From: DASSNR01 sp036278935
Lineage (GTDB): Bacteria; Gemmatimonadota; Gemmatimonadetes; Gemmatimonadales; Gemmatimonadaceae
Direction: 5' to 3'
Assembly: GCA_036278935.1 (NCBI GenBank)
Contig: DASUKA010000005.1
Span: 74,660-138,659, forward strand
Length of the DNA stretch: 64,000 nucleotides
Numbering within the stretch: the first letter of the stretch is position 1; the number at the start of each line of letters is the position of its first letter. Below the pieces are notes generated by a model that was not told the origin of the DNA, did no database searches, and saw nothing but the letters and a program-made list of their open reading frames with translations. Made by a program: the position numbers and the translations under genes. Of this stretch, positions 26,064-35,053 are shown piece by piece.

Positions 26064-26882
26064 TCACACCATCGCCCGCGCTCCCGCGGGCTGTTCGAAC
26101 GCCTCACCCGGTGCCAGGATCCTCACATCCGCGCGCCGGTCGTAGCCATCCAGACGTGCGCGCAGGCGATCGATGGCGTCGAAGGGCCCGGCGGTCAGAT
26201 GGCGGAATGTTCCCCAGTGATATGGCACGAGAACCCGCGCATCGAGCCGCTCGAACAACGCCAGCGCGTCCTCCGGCGTGAGATGGTTGCGCCGGAAGCC
26301 CGGTTTCCACCAGGGCGCATGGCCAATCGGCAAGAGCGCGACGTCCAGGCGCCGACCGCGTGAGCGCAGGCGCTCCTCCACCAGCGTGTGCGTGTACGGA
26401 GTGAGGGCGGTATCGCCGGCGAAGAAGCAGGAGTGCTCGCCCGAATCGAGGAGGTACATGTTCGCCGCACCGCGCCACCAGTCCACCACATAGCGGGCGC
26501 CGGCATGGCGCGCGGCGGCCACGCGGAGCTCCACGGATCCGATCATCACACAGTCGCCGGGGACCATGCCCCGCACGTCGCGCTTCTGCCGCCGACCGAG
26601 CCAACGGGCGATGCTCGGCGGCGCATGAATGGGTACTGCTCGGGGCAGTGCGTCGAGCGTCGCGAACGACAAGTGATCCGCGTGCCCATGCGTGAGGAGG
26701 ACGGCATCCAGCGCCGGGAGCTCCGACAGCGCGATGCCGGGTGCGCTCACCCGCGGAAGAATGCCACCCAGTCGAGGCTCGAAGTTGGGGTCCGTCAGCA
26801 CCCGCACGCCGCCGATCTCGAGCAGTAGCGTCGCATGCCCGATGTACGTGACCCGCAGGGGAATGGCGCCCGTCGCGCTCAC
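26064..26882 (-). CDS. UlaG/NAPE-PLD-like metallo-beta-lactamase fold hydrolase
   Basis: A 272-residue protein with the metal-binding HGHADH motif (about 64), VTYIGHATLLLEI start, AGDTAL (metal Asp) and a late His (VPYHWGTF). These are features of the UlaG / NAPE-PLD-like branch of the metallo-beta-lactamase superfamily, which hydrolyse lactones or phospholipid-type esters. It lies between yidC and mnmE, 4 bp before the mnmE start, so it is likely in the same transcript. GTG at 26882 is the probable start. Confidence 0.85.
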   Translation of the reverse strand: MSATGAIPLRVTYIGHATLLLEIGGVRVLTDPNFEPRLGGILPRVSAPGIALSELPALDAVLLTHGHADHLSFATLDALPRAVPIHAPPSIARWLGRRQKRDVRGMVPGDCVMIGSVELRVAAARHAGARYVVDWWRGAANMYLLDSGEHSCFFAGDTALTPYTHTLVEERLRSRGRRLDVALLPIGHAPWWKPGFRRNHLTPEDALALFERLDARVLVPYHWGTFRHLTAGPFDAIDRLRARLDGYDRRADVRILAPGEAFEQPAGARAMV

Positions 26883-26913
26883 CCCGCTCCGAAACGGTAC
26901 CGGCCGAGTGAGG

Positions 26914-28644
26914 TCATCGTCGGGCCAGTGACGCTCCTTCGGCTTTCTTGGACGGCGGTCCAGCCTTGGCCCGCTCCTTCGCGATCAGCCATTGCTGCGG
27001 CAGCGATGCCATGTTCTGCACGGCATAGTACAGGTTGAGCCCCGCGGGCAGCTTCAGGAAGAACACCGTCATCAGCAACGGGAAGAAGTATCCCATCATC
27101 TTCGTCTGCGCGTTCGGTGGCGCCGTGCGCAGTCCGATCCAGGAGTTGACCAGCATCGAGGCGCCCATGAGGATCGGCAGAACGTAGGTCGGGTCCTTCT
27201 GTGCAATGTCCGCCATCCAGAGGAACGACACACCGCGGAAGGCGATCGTATTCTCGAAGACGTAATACAGCGCGTAGAGGATCGGCGCCGGAATCAACAT
27301 GGGGAGACACCCGCTCAGCGGACTGAGCGGGCTCATGTCGTGCTCCTTGTAGAGCCGCATCATCTCCTCGTGCTGCTTCTCCGGGTTGTTCTTGTACTTC
27401 TTCTGGAGCGCCTGGAGCTCCGGCTGCAGCCGTTGCATGCGCAGGCTGGAGCGCATGGCCGTCTGATTGAGCGGCCAGAGCAGCAGCCGCAGCCCGACGC
27501 CGAAAATCACGACCACCCAACCGTACGTGAAGGGCAGGTGATGGTGCATCCACAGAAGGACGCGCATCACGATGACCGTGAACGGCTGAAGGATGGGGCT
27601 GAAAATCCCGCCGTACGAGTTCAGATGTGTGAAGTCATGCCCCAATGCGACCAGGCGCTCCCATTCCTGCGGACCGACGTAGAGCTGGAACGCAATGCGC
27701 CCGTTCGCGGGGAGCGGGCGGACAACGACCGCGCTCTGCGAGGACGCGGTCCGTGGTGTGCCGAGCGGGCTGAGGATCGCGCCCGCGAAAGGTTGCTGTT
27801 CGGAGATCAAGGCAACCATGAAGTACTTGCTCTTGCTCGCAATCCAGGTGAGCGGGGCATTTTCCACCTGCGCTGTGCCGGAATCCAGCTTCGCCAGCTT
27901 CCGGAACGACAAGCTCTTCACGTTGTCCTCTGCCGGCTTCATCACGAAGGCCAGTTGCCGTTGGTCGTCCGCCGAGTCCGCTTCATTGGAGCGAAGCCCT
28001 TGCGGAAGGGTCATGAGGAGGGCATCCCCCGAACCGGCGGAGTCCTGAATCTCGCCGCGTACCTGGACCGCGTACCGCTCCGGGCTGAAGGTATAGGTGA
28101 GCGCGATAGGCTTCCCCTGCACCGTGGCTCGAAAGGTGAGCGTCTTCGCGCCGGCAGCGGTTGTCGCCGCGCTGTCCACCGTGAAGGCGACGTGGTCCAG
28201 CGGAATGGTATCGCGCCCCATCTTCAGGTCATAGGCGACCAGGGGAACACCCGATCGCGCCAGTTGTACGTGGCCATCCCCGGTGGAGAGCGCTCGGTAG
28301 TTCTGCAACGTCGCCGCGATCGGAACAGCGCCGATCGTGCTGAAATCGTACTGCACCAGCGGAGTGGCAACCGCCACGGTATCCCCGGACAGCGGTGCTG
28401 CTGGCACGGTGTCGGAGGGCACCGGTGCGGCCGTTGCGGGCTTGGCTGGCGTGGGGGCTGCACTTCGTGCCGTTCGGGTGGCGACGGTGCTCGAACCCGT
28501 TGCCGCTGGCGGTGGTGCAACCGCTGTGCTTCCGGCCGCGACTTTCTGCACGGCAGGTTGGCGTTTCGCTGGCGGAAAGAGCAACGACGGCACGATGAAG
28601 ATCAGCGCCGCGAGTACAAGAAAGAGGAGAAGCCGTTTATCCAT
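26914..28644 (-). CDS. yidC: Membrane protein insertase YidC
   Basis: A 576-residue insertase. It starts MDKRLLLFLVLAALIFIVPSLLF (first membrane helix). A long, Ala/Pro-rich linker and a periplasmic beta-sandwich domain (about 75-330) follow, then the five-helix insertase core (about 345-560; LLWPLNQTAMRSS carries the conserved Arg region, then MSPLSPLSGCLPMLIPAPILYALY). It inserts inner-membrane proteins with or without SecYEG. The start at 28644 lies 15 bp beyond the yidD stop. Confidence 0.97.
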   Translation of the reverse strand: MDKRLLLFLVLAALIFIVPSLLFPPAKRQPAVQKVAAGSTAVAPPPAATGSSTVATRTARSAAPTPAKPATAAPVPSDTVPAAPLSGDTVAVATPLVQYDFSTIGAVPIAATLQNYRALSTGDGHVQLARSGVPLVAYDLKMGRDTIPLDHVAFTVDSAATTAAGAKTLTFRATVQGKPIALTYTFSPERYAVQVRGEIQDSAGSGDALLMTLPQGLRSNEADSADDQRQLAFVMKPAEDNVKSLSFRKLAKLDSGTAQVENAPLTWIASKSKYFMVALISEQQPFAGAILSPLGTPRTASSQSAVVVRPLPANGRIAFQLYVGPQEWERLVALGHDFTHLNSYGGIFSPILQPFTVIVMRVLLWMHHHLPFTYGWVVVIFGVGLRLLLWPLNQTAMRSSLRMQRLQPELQALQKKYKNNPEKQHEEMMRLYKEHDMSPLSPLSGCLPMLIPAPILYALYYVFENTIAFRGVSFLWMADIAQKDPTYVLPILMGASMLVNSWIGLRTAPPNAQTKMMGYFFPLLMTVFFLKLPAGLNLYYAVQNMASLPQQWLIAKERAKAGPPSKKAEGASLARR

Positions 28645-28658
28645 TGTGTACCATCACA

Positions 28659-28871
28659 TCACGGAACCGGATCGTAACCGCCGGGCCGAAACGGGTGACA
28701 TCGAGCAAGGCGCCGGATGGCGAGCCAGCTCCCTTTGAGCGCACCATATCGCTCCAGCGCTTCGAGCGCGTATGCAGAGCAGCTCGGGTAGTAGCGACAC
28801 GACGCTGGCAGCATGGGAGAGATCGACAGCTGATATCCACGCACGAGCGCCATCAGGATCCAGCGCATCAA
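28659..28871 (-). CDS. yidD: Membrane protein insertion efficiency factor YidD
   Basis: A 70-residue protein with the signature GYQLSISPMLPASCRYYPSC and YALEALERYG...GGYDPVP, including the three conserved Cys/CRYxPSCS pattern. YidD aids YidC-dependent insertion at the membrane. Its start overlaps the rnpA stop codon (28868-28871), in the usual operon order. Confidence 0.95.
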   Translation of the reverse strand: MMRWILMALVRGYQLSISPMLPASCRYYPSCSAYALEALERYGALKGSWLAIRRLARCHPFRPGGYDPVP

Positions 28872-29167
28872 CTGGTCCGACAGAGTGTCTGAAGCCGCCG
28901 GCTGGCGGTCTGGAGTTCGTGTGCCAGGACATCCTGGGTCGTATGATAGGCCTCGCGGCGAGCCCGAATGACAATATCCACGGGAGGAAGTACCCGGAGG
29001 AGATGCACGCGGATGATGGCGCGCAGTTGCCGCTTCAGCCGGTTTCGCATGACGCTGTTCTCTCTGTACTTCGGCACGATAATCCCCACTCGCGGATGAC
29101 GAAAAAAGGAAGCTACAACCCGGAGCTCGAGGTGTTCAGTCCGGATCCGCTTCCCTTCACGTGCCAC
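28868..29167 (-). CDS. rnpA: Ribonuclease P protein component, start probably further upstream
   Basis: From GTG at 29167 the protein has 99 residues, including the RNR signature in SVMRNRLKRQLR. However, the same frame continues upstream with RNQRLVRRADFGR, which is the conserved N-terminal RnpA helix. That part would be lost with the GTG start. No ATG, GTG or TTG occurs in frame between 29167 and an upstream stop codon. The only candidates are non-standard, such as CTG at 29233, overlapping the rpmH end. The true protein is likely about 120 residues. Confidence 0.93.
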   Translation of the reverse strand: MAREGKRIRTEHLELRVVASFFRHPRVGIIVPKYRENSVMRNRLKRQLRAIIRVHLLRVLPPVDIVIRARREAYHTTQDVLAHELQTASRRLQTLCRTS

Positions 29168-29222
29168 CCTACCGAAATCCGCGCGCCGTACCAGCCGCTG
29201 GTTACGCGGAAAGCGAAGGCGA

Positions 29223-29387
29223 TCAGGCGCCAGCGTACTTGGACGGCAGTTGAACCGTCAGCCGCTGTCGCCCCTTCTTGCGACGTCGGCTCAGCACCGC
29301 ACGCCCCCAGCGGTCGGCCATCCGAGCACGAAAGCCGTGCGTGCGTATGCGGCGTTTGTTGCTCGGATGGTATGTGGGCTTCCCCAT
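29223..29387 (-). CDS. rpmH: 50S ribosomal protein L34
   Basis: A 54-residue, Arg/Lys-rich protein read on the minus strand: MGKPTYHPSNKRRIRTHGF at the start, RMADRWGRAVLSRRRKKGR, then a short tail ending YAGA. It matches L34 along its length; the GKPTYHPSN start is somewhat unusual compared with the KRTYQPSK of many bacteria. It heads the rpmH-rnpA-yidD-yidC series and is divergent from dnaA, with 135 bp between the starts. Confidence 0.95.
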   Translation of the reverse strand: MGKPTYHPSNKRRIRTHGFRARMADRWGRAVLSRRRKKGRQRLTVQLPSKYAGA

Positions 29388-29522
29388 GACTACTCCAGAA
29401 CAAGGTATAGATATGCTGATACAATACAGAACGTTAAAGCTAGCGGCGCCAGCTTACAGGGTCAACTTGACTTTTCCACATGGCACTCCTACCTTCGCGT
29501 CCCCGTCGCCCCACCATCCCGT
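29388..29522. promoter_or_regulatory. Divergent rpmH-dnaA promoter region
   Basis: This spacer is AT-richer than the surroundings. It contains a single DnaA-box-like TTTTCCACA (one mismatch to TTATCCACA) about 45 bp before the dnaA start, suited to dnaA autoregulation. No unambiguous -35/-10 pair was fixed. Confidence 0.5.
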
Positions 29523-30917
29523 ATGCCTCTCACTGCCACCGAGACCTGGGCTCGCCTTCTGGACCGTGCCCGCCAGGACCTGCCAGAACAGGTCTTCCGA
29601 ACCTGGCTCGAACCCACTGAAGCACTCTCTCTCGATCAGGGAACGTTGACGGTCGGTACCCCGGATCGCTTCGCCGCCGAGTGGAATGATTCCAAGCACG
29701 GCGAGCTCCTCGCCAGCTATGCGCCGGTGGCTCTCGGGCATCCTCTGAAGGTCCTGTTCCGCGTCGATGAGGAGCGTACCACTCGGCCGCAGATGGATTT
29801 CTTCATTGCCCCTCTGCCCGAGCCCACCGTCCATACAGCTGACAAAGTGGGTGCCGTCACCGGTCAGCTCAATCCGCGATATACCTTCGACAACTTCGTC
29901 ATCGGGAAATCAAACGAGCTCGCCGCCGCCGCGGCGCAGGCAGTAGCTGCCGCACCTGGCTCGGTCTATAACCCGCTTTTCATTTACGGCGCGACCGGAC
30001 TTGGCAAGACACACCTCATGCAAGCGGTGGCGCATGAGATCCTGCAGCGCATACCAGCCACTCGCCTGGCGTTCGTTGGTACTGAGCAATTCACTAACGA
30101 GATGGTAGCCTCCATCCAGAGCCGCAAGAATCAGGAGTTCAGACGCCGCTACCGCGAAATTGACCTGCTGCTGGTAGACGACGTACACTTTCTGAAAGGC
30201 AAGGAAGCCACGCAGCAGGAGTTCTTTCACACTTTCAACGCGCTGTATGAGGCAGGCCGGCAGATTATTCTTACGAGCGATCGTCCACCTGCCGAGATTG
30301 CTGGTCTCGAAGCGCGCCTGGTCAGTCGCTTCCAGTGGGGAATGGTTGCGGACATCGAGCTGCCCGACCTCGAGCACCGGATCGCTATTCTGCAGAACAA
30401 GGCGACACTTGATCACCTCGAGCTGACCATACCCAATGATGTGCTCCGCTTTGTCGCGCAGTATGTGCGCTCAAGCGTGCGAGAATTGGAGGGCTCTCTG
30501 ATCAGACTCCTGGCGTTCGCATCCCTGAAGCATCAGGATATCACCATCCAGCTCGCCCGCGAAGCACTGCGAGACAAGGTCAAGGATAGCGGCCTCGAGT
30601 CTCCAGACGAGGACCGCTTACTCACACCAGATCTTGTCCAGGAGACCGTAGCACAGGAATGGGGAGTCTCCATCGACGCACTGCGCTCCAAGAGTCGCAC
30701 CAAACAGATCGCGACAGCGCGGCAGGTCGCTATGTATTTGATCCGCGAGCTTCTCCTCACCCAGCTTGTTGAGATCGGGATCCTATTCGGCGGTCGCGAC
30801 CATTCGACAGTCATTCACAGCCTCGACAAGGTTGCGAACCTCCGACAACATGATCCTGCCTTCGACAAACGCATCAGTAATCTCCAAGCCAAGCTCGGTA
30901 TTCTCCACAAAACCTGA
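29523..30917 (+). CDS. dnaA: Chromosomal replication initiator protein DnaA
   Basis: A 464-residue protein. Domain I is about 1-80 (WARLLDRARQDLPEQVFRTWL), with a short linker. The AAA+ domain begins at YTFDNFVIGKSN with Walker A GATGLGKTH (about 160) and Walker B LLLVDDVHF (about 218). The C-terminal DNA-binding domain holds the DnaA signature FGGRDHSTVIHS (about 422-433). The ATG at 29523 gives the family N terminus; the upstream open frame is a shadow of rpmH. dnaN follows after the probable oriC spacer. Confidence 0.98.
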   Translation: MPLTATETWARLLDRARQDLPEQVFRTWLEPTEALSLDQGTLTVGTPDRFAAEWNDSKHGELLASYAPVALGHPLKVLFRVDEERTTRPQMDFFIAPLPEPTVHTADKVGAVTGQLNPRYTFDNFVIGKSNELAAAAAQAVAAAPGSVYNPLFIYGATGLGKTHLMQAVAHEILQRIPATRLAFVGTEQFTNEMVASIQSRKNQEFRRRYREIDLLLVDDVHFLKGKEATQQEFFHTFNALYEAGRQIILTSDRPPAEIAGLEARLVSRFQWGMVADIELPDLEHRIAILQNKATLDHLELTIPNDVLRFVAQYVRSSVRELEGSLIRLLAFASLKHQDITIQLAREALRDKVKDSGLESPDEDRLLTPDLVQETVAQEWGVSIDALRSKSRTKQIATARQVAMYLIRELLLTQLVEIGILFGGRDHSTVIHSLDKVANLRQHDPAFDKRISNLQAKLGILHKT

Positions 30918-31145
30918 CAATTTTTTCGTCGCTCCCCAGCTCTCAGTAGCTCTTTACCACGCCGATGTGGACAGTCCCAGCACTCTCCCCACGCCTTCAC
31001 CTGCCCATCCACATTGCTAACTGTCTGTCGATTCGTAACTTATCTGGACTATCAACTTCTCCACACCTTCTAGTACTACTACTATCAATTCCCCTCCCAT
31101 AGGAATAGTAGAGCCAATGTTCCCACTGACACCGAAGGAGCCCTG
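30918..31145. promoter_or_regulatory. Probable replication origin (oriC) core
   Basis: The dnaA-dnaN spacer is AT-richer than neighbouring DNA. DnaA-box-like 9-mers are at 30966-30974 (reverse CTGTCCACA), 31005-31013 (CCATCCACA) and 31057-31065 (TTCTCCACA). The last is followed at 31068-31086 by TTCTAGTACTACTACTATC, a run of TAC/TAG triplets resembling the DnaA-trio element of the Bacillus basal unwinding system. Position between dnaA and dnaN supports an origin. Confidence 0.75.
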
Positions 31146-32258
31146 ATGCGATTCACCATCTCGCGTGAGAAGCTACAGGAGGGGTTGAACGCTGTGGCAG
31201 GAAGCGTCCCTGCCAAGACCACCTTGCCCGTGCTTGCGAATATCTTGGTGGAAACGAGCGATCGGGGAATACAGTTGTCCGGAACGGACCTCGATATTGC
31301 TGTTTCAACCCAGGTCAGCGCGGAGGTGGAAAGCGCAGGTGCAGTGACCTTACCAGCTCGCAAGCTGAGTGAAATCGTGCGTGAGCTGCCTGCGGCACCG
31401 GTGCAACTCAGTACCTCTGGGGAGCAACGGGTGGTACTGGAGTGTGGGCGTTCGCGCTTTCGCCTGCTTGGTCTACCGCGGGACGAATTCCCGAGTGTGC
31501 CAGGAGTGGATTTCGGGAGTAGCTGGCGGATCCATTCTGGTGACCTTCAGAAGCTCATCGGGCATACGGCGTTCGCGGCTTCAACGGAGGAAAGCCGCCC
31601 GATTCTCAACGGTGTGCTCTGGGAGCTCACGGATTCTGAAATGCGCATGGTGGCGACGAATGGGCATCGTCTGGCCAAGATGCAAATTCCACTGGCAAGT
31701 GTCGCAGCTGCAGGTAGCTCGTTCATCGTTCCGCCGAAAGCGCTTGAACAGATCAGGCGGCTCTTTCCCGCCGAGGAGGAGCTGGAGATCGCGCGTGGTG
31801 AGAACCATCTGGGATTTCGCTCTCCCCTCACGGTGGTGTACACACGGTTGATTGAGGGACCGTATCCCAATTATGACCAGGTTATTCCAAAGGAGAATGA
31901 TCGGATAGCGATCGCTGACCGCAACGCATTGCTGCAAACGCTCAAGCGTATGTCTGTCGTCGCATCGGATCAGACGCATCGCATCCGGATGTCCTTCAAT
32001 GCCGGGATGCTGAAATTCAGTGTGCAGACACCGGATCTGGGCGAGGCGCAGGATGAGCTTCCGATCAGCTTCGAGGGAGATCCTCTGGATATTGGCTTCA
32101 ACGCGGCGTATCTACTGGAGATTCTGCGGTATATCCCCACGGACGAGGTGCGTCTTACTTTCAAGGCGCCAGAACGAGCCGCAACGGTGGAGCCTGTGGA
32201 CTGGAAGGATACAGGCAGCTACATGTGCCTCATCATGCCGTTGCGTTTGGTAGACTGA
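31146..32258 (+). CDS. dnaN: DNA polymerase III sliding clamp subunit beta
   Basis: A 370-residue protein with the three repeated clamp domains: MRFTISREKLQEGLNAVAGSVPAKTTLPVLANIL at the start, FRLLGLPRDEFPSVP, EESRPILNGVLWEL, and the conserved C-terminal stretch MCLIMPLRL. It forms the ring that tethers polymerase and other proteins to DNA. recF and gyrB, which often follow, are not here; a convergent lipoprotein gene ends 12 bp after dnaN. Confidence 0.98.
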   Translation: MRFTISREKLQEGLNAVAGSVPAKTTLPVLANILVETSDRGIQLSGTDLDIAVSTQVSAEVESAGAVTLPARKLSEIVRELPAAPVQLSTSGEQRVVLECGRSRFRLLGLPRDEFPSVPGVDFGSSWRIHSGDLQKLIGHTAFAASTEESRPILNGVLWELTDSEMRMVATNGHRLAKMQIPLASVAAAGSSFIVPPKALEQIRRLFPAEEELEIARGENHLGFRSPLTVVYTRLIEGPYPNYDQVIPKENDRIAIADRNALLQTLKRMSVVASDQTHRIRMSFNAGMLKFSVQTPDLGEAQDELPISFEGDPLDIGFNAAYLLEILRYIPTDEVRLTFKAPERAATVEPVDWKDTGSYMCLIMPLRLVD

Positions 32259-32269
32259 GCAGGAGACGG

Positions 32270-33169
32270 CTACTGCACCAGGATGATCTGCTGCTCAGCG
32301 GACTGATGGAATGGGAGGGTACCGCTAGCCGTGGTCACGGTGATGTCCGCTTCACCGGCACTCATGGCGCCTGCCATCGCTCCAGACTGGGGCTCGAAGT
32401 AGAACGTTGCGATCGATGTGCCGGAACCCGTGAGCGTGAGGGCACCCTCCGCTGACGTTTCGGTGGTTGTGCGTCCGGTCATATGCATTCTGCTCGTCCG
32501 CCGAATCTCGATCACCGGCTCCCCACCGAACGTCGTTTGCCCCACGACGTGGTAGTCCTGAATTGCACGGGTGGTAATTGGTACGTTCCCTCGGCAGCTC
32601 GTCATGGCGGTGGTATCCTGCCACTGTTTCCCATCAGGTAACGCAGCCGGAAGGGGCACGATGATAGCCTGCCACGTTTGCTCGAGCATATCGGCCGGGC
32701 TACCACATGTGGGCGGCGGAGGCTCTTGCGGACTTACGGGGTGCCCTCTCGGAGTAAGCGTCGCGGCGAATCGCACCATGGACGAGGACACCGAAGTGCT
32801 GTCCTGTTCTGGAAGGGGAATTTCCTCGCCACGTACAACAGTGAAGGAATCCACCATTCCGGTAAGCTGGAGTGAGTCGGCACCAGCTGTTGATAGCGTG
32901 AGCGTGACGACCGCTGTAGTAGCAATGGGTACCAGCGCTGATGCACTGTCCGAGAGAAGCCGAACATTGCCGTTGGTGCTGAGCACGTAGCGATGGGTAC
33001 CTGAGCGGTACTGAAATGCGTGTTCCTCCGGAGAACGTGGCGCCGGAGGAGTAACGGGCCTCGGCGGAGACGGAATCGGCGCCGCGCCGCGCGTCGCCTG
33101 GCAGGCGACCGCAGCAAGGGCCAGGGCGAATGCGAGTAGGGACGTGCGCGGTACGGTATCTGGTCGCAT
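32270..33169 (-). CDS. Hypothetical lipoprotein
   Basis: A 299-residue protein with a lipoprotein-like signal (LLAFALALAAVAC) and a Pro-rich linker (PIPSPPRPVTPPAPRSP, about 31-47). The rest is beta-rich, with repeated Thr/Ser strands. No family was recognised. The longer open frame to 33370 runs into the rnpB region, so the ATG at 33169 is used. It is convergent with dnaN and downstream of the rnpB terminator. Confidence 0.75.
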   Translation of the reverse strand: MRPDTVPRTSLLAFALALAAVACQATRGAAPIPSPPRPVTPPAPRSPEEHAFQYRSGTHRYVLSTNGNVRLLSDSASALVPIATTAVVTLTLSTAGADSLQLTGMVDSFTVVRGEEIPLPEQDSTSVSSSMVRFAATLTPRGHPVSPQEPPPPTCGSPADMLEQTWQAIIVPLPAALPDGKQWQDTTAMTSCRGNVPITTRAIQDYHVVGQTTFGGEPVIEIRRTSRMHMTGRTTTETSAEGALTLTGSGTSIATFYFEPQSGAMAGAMSAGEADITVTTASGTLPFHQSAEQQIILVQ

Positions 33170-33260
33170 GAGCGGGCCTCCAACAGAGCATCGCAGAGCG
33201 GTCGAACGTCCCCCACAACCCCAGCGCGGGGGGAGAACAGCGGTACAACAGGCGAGAAAT

Positions 33261-33300
33261 GCGCAACCCCACGATCCGTCAACGGACCGCGGGGTTGCGC
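33261..33300 (-). terminator. Rho-independent terminator of rnpB
   Basis: Perfect 10-bp stem GCGCAACCCC/GGGGTTGCGC with further pairing inside (TCCGT-caa-CGGA). On the minus strand it is followed by ATTTCT. It starts 13 nt beyond the RNase P RNA 3' helix. Confidence 0.8.
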
Positions 33301-33312
33301 TGTAGAGCCGGA

Positions 33313-33722
33313 TGGTACCGCCAGCCTGTAAGCCGGGTTCTGTCAGACGGCGAACCGTCTGGACGGTCATTTCTCTCGGAGCACAATCGCTTGTACCCTC
33401 TAGCAGCCTACCCGCGGCTCGCCTCGATGTCCGTAGAGCATGAGGCCTTGATGAGACGGGCCATCTCTCGCCGCTTATTTGGCCTTGCTCCAGCCGGGGT
33501 TTACCGTGCCGTCCCTGTTACCAGAGACGCGGTGAGCTCTTACCTCGCCATTTCACCCTTACCGGCGTGTTGTGTCGCCGGCGGTATCATTTCTGTGGCA
33601 CTGTCCGTCGAATCCCTTGCGGGAACGCCCAGGTGTTACCTGGCGGCCTGCCCTGTGGAGCCCGGACTTTCCTCGATGCGCGCAAAGCTCCTCGCACCGC
33701 GACCGTCCGGCTGACGATACCA
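33313..33722 (-). ncRNA. rnpB: RNase P RNA, bacterial class A
   Basis: On the minus strand this about 410-nt stretch contains the conserved elements in order: GAGGAAAGTCCGGGCTCC near the 5' end, the CAGGGCAGG and GGTAACACC segments, GGGTGAAATGGCGAGGTAAG, and GGGTAGGCTGCTAGAG, with ACAGAACCCGGCTTACAG near the 3' end. The P1 helix pairs 33709-33722 with 33313-33326 across the ends with G-U wobbles. With RnpA it matures tRNA 5' ends. Ends are set by P1 pairing and are good to a few bases. Confidence 0.95.
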
Positions 33723-33954
33723 CCTTGTAATCTAGCATCTCGAGGAACTTGACGATAGCACGGCACGAACTTGTCCCCAGCAGGTGCTCCGGGTCCGGCC
33801 ATCCCGGCGCCGCGTGATGACGATCGCGTGAAAGTGTGACATCGAAGGGCCTCACTGTTGATGACGAGACCGTGACAGGGCAGCGCATTCTACCGCGCGT
33901 CCACCCATTCCTGCGATATGGACATGGACTCGTTTCCCAGACAGGAGCATGATA

Positions 33955-34881
33955 ATGGCCTCGAGCGTCACGGCGGACAGTACCCTCACTCCTATCGCCA
34001 CCATGCTCCTTCCACCGGAACGACTACGCGTAGACGCCGCTGGGGAGGGGCTCTATCGGACCGTCCATCGCGATTCGATCGACGACGTCATGCGCGATCT
34101 CCGTGAGCATCGTGTCCGTGCAGTGGTCGTATCCGTCGCGCGCTGCGGTGGGGAGAACGCACCGCATATCGCTCGTCTGGTCCGGGAGTTTCCTCGCATC
34201 CCCGCGGTCGCACTGCTCACACAAACCGAGCCGGCTACGCCGCATGCCGTGCTCTCTCTCGGGCAATCGGGAGTGCGGACGTTGGTAGATGTCCGCCGGC
34301 CAACCGGGTGGCGAGAACTTCGGGAAGTGCTCATTGCCGACCGCGCTCAGGATATCGAACGGCTGGCTCTCGGTACGCTCGCCCTCGATCTGGTTGGCGC
34401 GTCGGACGAGTGCTGGCGCTTCTTCGAGGCGCTCTTTCGGTCATCCTCGCACATCCCCACGGTGCGAGCACTCGCGGCGCAGCTGACAGTGCTTCCGAAT
34501 ACGTTGATGAGCCGGTTCTTCCGTGCTCACCTTCCAGCACCCAAGCGCTACCTCGCCATGGCTCGCCTCACTCTTGCTGCGCGGATCTTCGAGAACCCTG
34601 GACTATCGGTCGCGAATGTGGCGAACCACCTGGACTACTCTTCTCCGCAAAGCTTCGGGCGTCATGTCCGGACGTTCACGGGATTCACCGCCGTTGCCTT
34701 CCGGCAGCATTATGATGGAGAAGGAATGCTCCATCGATTTCGCGACGAGCTCGTGCTGCCATATCTTCCGGTACTCCGGTGCTTCAACCCGCTCTCCGTT
34801 CCGCCTCGATGGAGGCGCCGGTCGAGGGCGGTTCATGCGCCGGCAAGCAGCCGACGGTCATTGTCGGCGGCCGGACATTGA
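33955..34881 (+). CDS. AraC family regulator with degenerate receiver-like N-terminal domain
   Basis: A 308-residue protein. The N-terminal half (about 30-125) alternates strands and helices like a CheY receiver, but the strand that should carry the phospho-acceptor Asp reads AVVVSVARCG, with no Asp. The C-terminal AraC/XylS domain is about 160-265 (RYLAMARLTLAARIFENPGLSVANVANHLDYSSPQSFGRHVRTFTG). ATG at 33955 has AGGAG 7 nt upstream; ATG at 33949 would be too close to it. A histidine kinase gene follows 172 bp later on the same strand. Confidence 0.85.
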   Translation: MASSVTADSTLTPIATMLLPPERLRVDAAGEGLYRTVHRDSIDDVMRDLREHRVRAVVVSVARCGGENAPHIARLVREFPRIPAVALLTQTEPATPHAVLSLGQSGVRTLVDVRRPTGWRELREVLIADRAQDIERLALGTLALDLVGASDECWRFFEALFRSSSHIPTVRALAAQLTVLPNTLMSRFFRAHLPAPKRYLAMARLTLAARIFENPGLSVANVANHLDYSSPQSFGRHVRTFTGFTAVAFRQHYDGEGMLHRFRDELVLPYLPVLRCFNPLSVPPRWRRRSRAVHAPASSRRSLSAAGH

Positions 34882-35053
34882 TATAGAGTGGGAGGGATCC
34901 AATCGTTTCCGGATTCAGTCGTTGAGCGCCTGCGGACGTGATCGCGTGCAGTTCTAGCGCCGGGTTATGAGAGTCGGTACCTCTCGTCGACAACATGCAT
35001 GGACGGGACCCGGAACCACCTGGCTTCCGGAATCCTGGAGGAGTTCGCGTCGC

